Origin: an uncultured Odoribacter sp.
Lineage (GTDB): Bacteria > Bacteroidota > Bacteroidia > Bacteroidales > Marinifilaceae
DNA length: 5,254 nucleotides
Direction: 5' to 3'
Assembly (NCBI GenBank): GCA_900544025.1
Contig: UQTM01000121.1
Location: 1-5,254 of the forward strand
Shown: piece by piece, positions 1-4,270 of the stretch
How positions within the stretch are numbered: position 1 is the first letter of the stretch
Layout: each line of letters starts with the position of its first letter
The notes under the pieces: model-generated
What the model was told of the DNA's origin: nothing
The model's input: the letters and a program-made list of their open reading frames with translations, nothing else
Databases searched by the model: none
Program-made: the position numbers and the translations under genes

Positions 1-235
1 AAATATTTTGCTGCCAATACTTCATCACCTCGTCCGCCTCCGCTTCCGCCAAATCTTTCACCTCCGGAAACCGTTCCATAAAGCGGTTGTAATACTCCAA
101 TCCCTGCACGACGCGCGTTTGCTGTAAGATGACCTCGGAAATCCATATCCGGTAAGGGTCACGGGTCTCTCTCCACGGCAACTCCCGCTTATTTTCGCTG
201 TACCAACCGATCAATACTTTCGCTATATCCGGCAT
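1..235 (-). CDS. mutY: A/G-specific adenine glycosylase MutY, N-terminal part (cut by left edge)
   Basis: MutY removes adenine mispaired with 8-oxoguanine (or G) and so starts base-excision repair of oxidative damage in the cytoplasm. Only the first 78 codons are present, of about 350 usual for the family. Visible hallmarks are WYSENKRELPWRETRDPY (residues 11-28) and IWISEVILQQTRV (30-42), which contains the catalytic glutamate (E34, equivalent to E37 of E. coli MutY), followed by YYNRFMERFPEV and DEVMKYWQ. The HhH motif, catalytic Asp, 4Fe-4S cluster and the NUDIX-like C-terminal domain would lie outside the window. The ATG at 235-233 is supported by GAGG four bases upstream and by the usual N-terminal length. 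It lies 25 bp behind ybaK on the same strand and has no obvious promoter of its own, so co-transcription is likely. The last codons (1-10) do not match the expected GLGYY that follows WQ. Family assignment is secure. Confidence 0.93.
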   Translation of the reverse strand, partial: MPDIAKVLIGWYSENKRELPWRETRDPYRIWISEVILQQTRVVQGLEYYNRFMERFPEVKDLAEAEADEVMKYWQQNI

Positions 236-239
236 ATTT

Positions 240-243
240 CCTC
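240..243 (-). promoter_or_regulatory. Shine-Dalgarno-like GAGG for mutY
   Basis: On the minus strand GAGG (243-240) sits four bases before the ATG at 235-233. It supports this start for mutY. Most other starts in the window lack a clear Shine-Dalgarno sequence, as is usual in Bacteroidota, so this one stands out mildly. Confidence 0.5.
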
Positions 244-260
244 GTTTTATTCCGTCCGGC

Positions 261-743
261 TTATCCCAGCAAGTCCGTCACCGTCGCCCCGGTGAAATTC
301 ACCAGATCGCCCGGAGACAATTTAAGCTGTAATCCCCGCACTCCGGCACTGATATATATAAAATCGAAATCCAGGCACGAACCGTGAATAAACGTGGGGA
401 AAGGCTTTTTCATCCCGATAGGCGAACAACCTCCCCGAATATATCCGGTAACGGGCAAAAGCTCTTTCATGTGAATCATCTCCGCGCTTTTATTCCCCGA
501 AACCTTCGCCGCCAGCTTTAGGTTCACCTCCCGGTCGCCGGGCACGACGCATACGAAAATCCCCGTTTTATCGCCCCGCAACACCAGCGTTTTAAACACC
601 TGCTCGATGTCCTCGCCCAACTGCTTCGCCACATGGGCCGCCGCCAGATTATTTTCGTCCACCTCGTACGGAACCAGTTCGTATGTTACTTTCGCCTGAT
701 CCAGCAACCGTGCCGCATTCGTTTTATTTATCTTTGCCGCCAT
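261..743 (-). CDS. ybaK: YbaK/EbsC-family aminoacyl-tRNA deacylase (Cys-tRNA(Pro) deacylase)
   Basis: This 160-aa protein has the full length of the YbaK family, trans-acting editing enzymes that hydrolyse mischarged Cys-tRNA(Pro) made by prolyl-tRNA synthetase in the cytoplasm. The single INS-like editing domain fills the protein. Key signatures are VFKTLVL (residues 49-55), whose Lys51 corresponds to the essential Lys46 of H. influenzae/E. coli YbaK, then VPGDREVNLK (67-76), GYIRGGCSPIGMKK (100-113) with the conserved glycine loop of the substrate pocket, and ISAGVRGLQL (131-140). The ATG at 743-741 gives the normal N-terminus; there is no strong Shine-Dalgarno sequence. A Bacteroidota-type promoter lies upstream at 768-797, and mutY starts 25 bp after the TAA stop. 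Substrate specificity (Cys-tRNA(Pro) rather than another mischarged tRNA) is inferred from the family motif, not shown here. Confidence 0.95.
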   Translation of the reverse strand: MAAKINKTNAARLLDQAKVTYELVPYEVDENNLAAAHVAKQLGEDIEQVFKTLVLRGDKTGIFVCVVPGDREVNLKLAAKVSGNKSAEMIHMKELLPVTGYIRGGCSPIGMKKPFPTFIHGSCLDFDFIYISAGVRGLQLKLSPGDLVNFTGATVTDLLG

Positions 744-767
744 ATCGTGCTCTGATTAAAATCCCTG

Positions 768-797
768 CAAAGATACACATTTCCGTCTTCAATCGAA
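768..797 (-). promoter_or_regulatory. Bacteroidota-type promoter for ybaK-mutY
   Basis: On the minus strand TATCTTTG (775-768) matches the Bacteroidota -7 consensus TAnnTTTG exactly. TTCG (797-794), 18 bases upstream, is an approximate match to the -33 TTTG element. Transcription would start near 762-758, leaving a leader of roughly 15-20 nt before the ybaK ATG at 743. Placement and spacing fit well; the -33 box is imperfect. Confidence 0.6.
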
Positions 798-883
798 GCC
801 CGACACTTCCCTCCGCCCGCTAAATTTTTTCATTCTCCGGCTAAAAAAAACACAGGAAACAGGGATTTTTAAAATTTGGTTCG

Positions 884-891
884 TATGTTTG
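884..891 (+). promoter_or_regulatory. Possible -7 promoter element for the DUF4272 gene
   Basis: TATGTTTG (884-891) matches the Bacteroidota -7 consensus TAnnTTTG on the plus strand. No clear TTTG lies at the expected -33 distance (about 860-866 reads AGGGA/TTT), so support is partial. If used, it would give a 5' leader of about 120 nt before the ATG at 1018, containing the hairpin at 986-1002. The rest of the 744-1017 divergent region shows no gene I can support. Confidence 0.35.
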
Positions 892-985
892 TTCCGTTAC
901 GGCCATCATACCCGCTATGATCCGCCTTCCTCTCCGGTACAGGGCGGCAGGTGCTATCGCCCCCGGAACAAACGCATTTAAAACA

Positions 986-1002
986 CCGGAATGATCTTCC
1001 GG
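986..1002 (+). repeat. Inverted repeat just upstream of the DUF4272 start
   Basis: CCGGAA (986-991) and TTCCGG (997-1002) form a perfect 6-bp stem with the 5-nt loop TGATC, ending 15 bases before the ATG at 1018. It has no T tract after it, so it is not a terminator. It could be an RNA hairpin next to the ribosome-binding region or a dyad for a DNA-binding protein; the sequence does not decide between these. Confidence 0.4.
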
Positions 1003-1017
1003 CACTAAAACACAACT

Positions 1018-2214
1018 ATGGAAAAAGCAAACCTCACCCTCTACACCGTTATCGGAAAGCCGGAACGTATCCCGGAAGCCATTCAAAAAATTTTCGCTCC
1101 CGTTGCTAAAGAAGCCACCGTAAGCGAGGGACAAACCACACTGGTTTTACAGGACGATACGCAAATCACGTTCAACATCAGCCACCGCCGCGACCGCCAG
1201 GACTTTATTGCCGGGCACACCGAAGGAATGGCGAACTATTTCCTACAAGCGGAAACGGAAAACGAGGACTTAAAAACGAATGTAATCCGGCAAATACAGT
1301 GTTTTAACTGTGTCACGGGGATTGTATTCGAGATCGACGAAAATGCCGAACGCACCAATTATATCATAAACACCCTTTTCGACCTTGCTTCGGAGATCAA
1401 CGGTTTTCTGCTCTACCCGAACATGAGCATTTTCAACGGAAAACGACAATTGGTATTTTCCATACAGGGAGAAAGCGAACTGGAAACATTCGCCCCGGTT
1501 GCAAATGCCGACCTGCTGGACGAAGGACGCCCGGAGGACACGGAAGCCGACCTGGCCCGCCGGGAACGTTCGGTCGCCCGGCTGAAAGCCGAAGGCATCC
1601 CCTACCTTCCGCACCTGCGCAGTGAAGTCGGCGAACAGGAAGCCCGCTTCAAAAGCCGGGAAGAAATCGTACAGCGAGCCATCGCCCTGTTTGCCGTGGC
1701 CGTTTATTCGGAAGTGCTGCTTTCGGAAAACCCCGACCGCGACGAAGCTTTAAGCTATGTGGGAAAACTGGACGAAATATACGGGGTCGGCCAATGGCTT
1801 TCTCCCAAAGAAAACGCCTATCTTGCGAATCCCGCCCCGGAACAGCAGGAGTGTATCCAATTCGTCTGGCGCTATGAATGTTGCGGAGCATTATTGTGGG
1901 CGGCGGGCATCACGGACGATCTGCCCTATCCTTCGGAAATTTGTGACGTACCTATCATTGCACAGTTATTCTGGCAGCACCGGGGAGTGGACGACCTGCT
2001 ATCGAAAGGTTATCCCCGCCCGGAAACGGAAATCTTAGATGCAGCCGACCTTACCCTCCGCTACGATTGGGCTTGCGTAGATGCCCGTATCCACGGGAAA
2101 GAGGCCCCGGCAGCACTCGACGGAGGGATCGTTATGGAACGGCATTATGCCCTGAATTGGGTGATAGGAGCCGACGGAAGCGCACCCTGGGACGAAATAC
2201 AGCCTAGGACCTGA
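1018..2214 (+). CDS. DUF4272 domain-containing protein
   Basis: A 398-aa soluble protein of unknown function with no signal peptide or membrane segment. The C-terminal half (about residues 179-397) is a DUF4272 domain: RRERSVARLKAEGIP near its start, EEIVQRAIALFAVAVYSE (215-232), RYECCGALLWAAGI (285-298) with the downstream LPYPSEICDV, the helix around RYDWACVDARIHG (348-360), and the diagnostic MERHYALNWVIG (373-384) close to the end. The N-terminal part (about 1-155) looks alpha/beta, with GMANYFLQAETENEDLK and FNCVTGIVFE followed by LLYPNMSIFNGKRQLVFS; I believe such a segment often precedes DUF4272 but cannot name it. No catalytic residues are evident. The start at 1018 is preceded by an A-rich stretch rather than a Shine-Dalgarno sequence. 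The adjacent ybaK-mutY unit is divergent and the DUF4846 gene follows on the same strand 150 bp later. Family call is firm, function open. Confidence 0.85.
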   Translation: MEKANLTLYTVIGKPERIPEAIQKIFAPVAKEATVSEGQTTLVLQDDTQITFNISHRRDRQDFIAGHTEGMANYFLQAETENEDLKTNVIRQIQCFNCVTGIVFEIDENAERTNYIINTLFDLASEINGFLLYPNMSIFNGKRQLVFSIQGESELETFAPVANADLLDEGRPEDTEADLARRERSVARLKAEGIPYLPHLRSEVGEQEARFKSREEIVQRAIALFAVAVYSEVLLSENPDRDEALSYVGKLDEIYGVGQWLSPKENAYLANPAPEQQECIQFVWRYECCGALLWAAGITDDLPYPSEICDVPIIAQLFWQHRGVDDLLSKGYPRPETEILDAADLTLRYDWACVDARIHGKEAPAALDGGIVMERHYALNWVIGADGSAPWDEIQPRT

Positions 2215-2230
2215 CGGGAAATTCCCGTCA
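2212..2230 (+). terminator. Hairpin overlapping the DUF4272 stop codon (terminator-like, no T tract)
   Basis: TGACGGGAA (2212-2220) and TTCCCGTCA (2222-2230) are a perfect 9-bp inverted repeat around one central base. As RNA, a 7-bp stem TGACGGG/CCCGTCA with a 5-nt loop is realistic. The stem's first three bases are the TGA stop codon of the DUF4272 gene. No T run follows (AGGCCAAACC), so intrinsic termination would be weak; attenuation or protection of the 3' end is equally possible. Confidence 0.45.
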
Positions 2231-2364
2231 AGGCCAAACCATAAAAACAGCAACCCGAAAAACGACATAAAACCTCCGGGAGGACAATACGGGAAAACAG
2301 CATCCCGATTCTCCCGTCGCAAAAGAAATTTACAGGAACACCCAAAAAAGTAATACGGGGAAGC
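2231..2364 (+). other. Structured spacer upstream of the DUF4846 gene
   Basis: This spacer contains no convincing gene and no exact TAnnTTTG promoter element. It holds several self-complementary arms: CCTCC/GGAGG around one base (2273-2283), ACGGGA (2289-2294) that can pair with TCCCG (2303-2307) or with TCCCGT (2312-2317), and ACGGGG (2355-2360) five to ten bases before the start codon. It may be an untranslated linker of one transcript or a leader with its own unrecognised promoter. Confidence 0.35.
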
Positions 2365-3183
2365 ATGAAAATCGTAATCTTCATATCTATTTTGCTGGGA
2401 TGCTGGCGGAGTGAGGCTTCTGCACAGGAAACGTCATACCTTTACCCGGAAGGCAACACCGTTCAAACCCGGATAACCCTCCCCGAAGGGTATCGCCGTG
2501 ATTCTTTGCCGGCGGAAAGTTTCGGCGCATTCCTCCGGAATTTCCCTTTAGAACCGCACGGGGCGAAAGTCTATTTCTATAATGGGACGGAAAAGCCCCA
2601 AACGGTACATGTAGCCGTGTTGAAAGCGGACGTAGGCAAACGCGACCTGCAACAATGCGCCGATGCGGTGATCCGCCTCCGGGCAGAATACCTCTACGGG
2701 CAAAAGCGGTATGACGAATTGCATTTCAATTTCACCAACGGTTTCCGTGCCGATTACCGGAAATGGGCGGACGGCAACCGGATTAAAGTGGACGGCAACC
2801 GGGTGTCGTGGTATAAGGCTGCGGAAAAAGATTATTCCTACCGGAATTTCCGGGCGTGGCTCGACTGTGTGTTTGCCTATGCCGGCACATTATCGCTCTC
2901 GAAGGAACTGCAAAGCGTGCCTTACAGCAGTCTGCAAGCGGGGGATGTATTGATACAGGGAGGTTCTCCGGGGCATGCCGTGATTGTGATGGACGTTGCC
3001 GCCGGTCCGCATGGGAAAAAACTATATCTGCTGGCGCAAAGCTACATGCCTGCACAAAGCGTCCATATTCTAAAAAACCCGCTATCCCCGTCCCTTTCCC
3101 CCTGGTACGAACTTTCAGGCGAAGGAGCGATCCCTACACCGGAATGGTTGTTCACTTCCTCCGACTTAAAACGCTTCCGGTAA
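2365..3183 (+). CDS. Exported DUF4846 domain-containing protein
   Basis: A 272-aa protein of the DUF4846 family, which I know mainly from Bacteroidota and which has no established function. A short N-terminal export signal (residues 1-20) has a hydrophobic core IVIFISILLGC and a signal peptidase I-like site ASA|Q at 20/21; LLGC (10-13) could alternatively be a short lipobox. The mature part matches the family throughout: ITLPEGYRR (37-45), SFGAFLRNFPLEPHGAKVYFYNG (52-74), CADAVIRLRAEYLY (98-111), IHFNFT-like LHFNFTNG (119-126), FRAWLDCVFAYAGTLSLSKEL (162-182), AGDVLIQGGSPGHAVIVMDVA (192-212) and LLAQSYMPAQSVHILKNP (222-239). The C-terminal half resembles the Cys-helix / GD-strand / His-strand order of NlpC/P60-type proteins. 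The start has a purine-rich GGGGAAGC directly before the ATG. A strong hairpin begins inside the TAA stop. A periplasmic or cell-surface role is inferred from the signal peptide. Confidence 0.88.
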   Translation: MKIVIFISILLGCWRSEASAQETSYLYPEGNTVQTRITLPEGYRRDSLPAESFGAFLRNFPLEPHGAKVYFYNGTEKPQTVHVAVLKADVGKRDLQQCADAVIRLRAEYLYGQKRYDELHFNFTNGFRADYRKWADGNRIKVDGNRVSWYKAAEKDYSYRNFRAWLDCVFAYAGTLSLSKELQSVPYSSLQAGDVLIQGGSPGHAVIVMDVAAGPHGKKLYLLAQSYMPAQSVHILKNPLSPSLSPWYELSGEGAIPTPEWLFTSSDLKRFR

Positions 3184-3223
3184 CCGGACAGCCCGTTTGC
3201 CGGGCATCCGGTTCGTCTGTTTC
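3182..3223. terminator. Hairpin terminator in the convergent gap
   Basis: AACCGGA (3182-3188) pairs with TCCGGTT (3207-3213), and after a small internal loop (CA against A) GCCCG (3191-3195) pairs with CGGGC (3201-3205) around a TTTGC loop, giving 12 base pairs. The plus strand continues with a modestly T-rich stretch (CGTCTGTTTCTTC). The stem starts within the TAA of the DUF4846 gene and sits 20 bp beyond the stop of the convergent SGNH gene, so it can serve both directions, better on the plus strand. Confidence 0.72.
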
Positions 3224-3232
3224 TTCAAGCTC

Positions 3233-4270
3233 TCACAAGCTTCCGATAATCCCGGTTTTATGAAATAGGGTCGCAATTTCCCAGGCCACAGCTTCGGAAG
3301 CGATATACGACCAATGACTGTCCGTCGCTATATACACGTCTTTCACCCCCTGCCGCACAAGAGGACGGAGAATTTCCATCGTATTTATAAGATAGCAAGG
3401 AGCCTGAGCGTCCGGTAAACTATCGAACAGCGTACACGAAGGATAAATATTATCTTTAACGAAAGGTTGATAAACATCGTATTTATCGGCGGGCACCGGA
3501 TAAAAAAAATGTATTCCCTGCTGCCGGAACTCCTGTTCCAGCGAATCGAGTATGGAATACACTTTCTCTTTTTCTTCCTTTTTCATCGACGAACGTTGTA
3601 GATCGGCATAATAGAAATACAAATCGTTATCGAAATCACTGAACAAATCTTTATTTAACTCTACTTTTTTCACCGGATTGTCTATCTCCAGCCGGAGGCG
3701 CATCCAGTAAATGGTTTCGTACAGGCAATCGGCGGATTTCGGAACGGCAACAGTTTTTTTCTTATAGATTTGCTTTCTTACCGCAGCCGCCGACGGACGC
3801 CTGGAAAAATCCAAAGTAAACAGGTTATTTACTAATTGCCTTTCCACCGTTTCAACCACCACCACCCGGGGCGACATTTCCTTGAGCCAGCCTGTACGAA
3901 GCAGGGAAAGTGCCAATTGTTCGGGAGAAACACCGTTTGCCGGACGAATGTTCAGCACCTTACTCTTTAGCAAATACCCCAAATAATTCTGGTAGCCCGC
4001 CTTTCCCTGCTGACTGAACGAATCGCCGATCGTAATGATCTTATACTCCTTTGTCAATTTACCGTTAAAATCGTCCACCCAGCACTCTTTCAACAGATTA
4101 CTGTCCAAAGCCTGCTTATACTCGTGCCCGAAAGCCAATTTCCCCAATCTCCCCAGGTCTCCGGACAAATTCGGGACGATATAGTATCGATAGACCAATC
4201 CGCCGCAAAAAAACACCAGCCAAAGCGGCAAAACCGTATAGGATATTTTAATCAAAAAACGCCTCATCAT
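3233..4270 (-). CDS. Membrane-anchored SGNH hydrolase-like (AlgX/AlgJ-type) O-acyltransferase partner
   Basis: This 345-aa protein has an N-terminal transmembrane anchor (about residues 9-30, YTVLPLWLVFFCGGLVY) followed by an extracytoplasmic domain. It carries IITIGDSFSQQG (78-89), with the nucleophile-type serine S84 in a GDS block, and IATDSHWSYIASEA (315-327), with the Asp317-x-His319-Trp motif typical of the AlgJ/AlgX/SGNH-like group. Together these could form the Ser-His-Asp triad. In AlgX and AlgJ the DxHW block precedes the serine block; here the serine comes first, as in classical SGNH hydrolases and DltD. The ATG at 4270-4268 directly follows the TAG of the MBOAT gene, so translation is probably coupled; a second ATG follows at once. 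The likely role is transfer of acyl (probably acetyl) groups delivered by the MBOAT to a periplasmic or surface glycan. The acceptor is unknown. No Shine-Dalgarno sequence precedes the start. Confidence 0.78.
   Translation of the reverse strand: MMRRFLIKISYTVLPLWLVFFCGGLVYRYYIVPNLSGDLGRLGKLAFGHEYKQALDSNLLKECWVDDFNGKLTKEYKIITIGDSFSQQGKAGYQNYLGYLLKSKVLNIRPANGVSPEQLALSLLRTGWLKEMSPRVVVVETVERQLVNNLFTLDFSRRPSAAAVRKQIYKKKTVAVPKSADCLYETIYWMRLRLEIDNPVKKVELNKDLFSDFDNDLYFYYADLQRSSMKKEEKEKVYSILDSLEQEFRQQGIHFFYPVPADKYDVYQPFVKDNIYPSCTLFDSLPDAQAPCYLINTMEILRPLVRQGVKDVYIATDSHWSYIASEAVAWEIATLFHKTGIIGSL

Noticed and set aside
917..994. Short plus-strand frame of 25 codons (ATG at 917, TGA at 992) upstream of the DUF4272 gene, a possible leader peptide
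   Set aside because: No ribosome-binding signal, no codon run suggesting attenuation, and no recognisable peptide; short frames of this size are expected by chance.
841..1134. Minus-strand open frame of 97 codons across the ybaK/DUF4272 divergent region
   Set aside because: It overlaps the start of the well-supported DUF4272 gene on the opposite strand, resembles no family I know, and has low-complexity ends typical of a chance frame.
2035..2384. Two overlapping minus-strand frames (2035-2322 and 2145-2384) with hydrophobic stretches, possible small membrane proteins or antitoxins
   Set aside because: They are mostly antisense to the conserved C-terminus of the DUF4272 gene, are cysteine- and glycine-rich without family resemblance, and have no promoter-like element upstream.
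1018..3183. DUF4272-DUF4846 pair as a new defence or toxin-immunity system
   Set aside because: Neither protein shows nuclease, NTPase, toxin or sensor motifs, the spacing is 150 bp, one protein is cytoplasmic and the other exported, and the surrounding genes are housekeeping or envelope genes with no mobile-element signs.
2783..3263. Plus- and minus-strand frames overlapping the DUF4846 gene (for example 2856-3263 plus, 2783-3055 minus)
   Set aside because: Arginine- and cysteine-rich translations characteristic of shadow frames; the DUF4846 frame explains the region fully.
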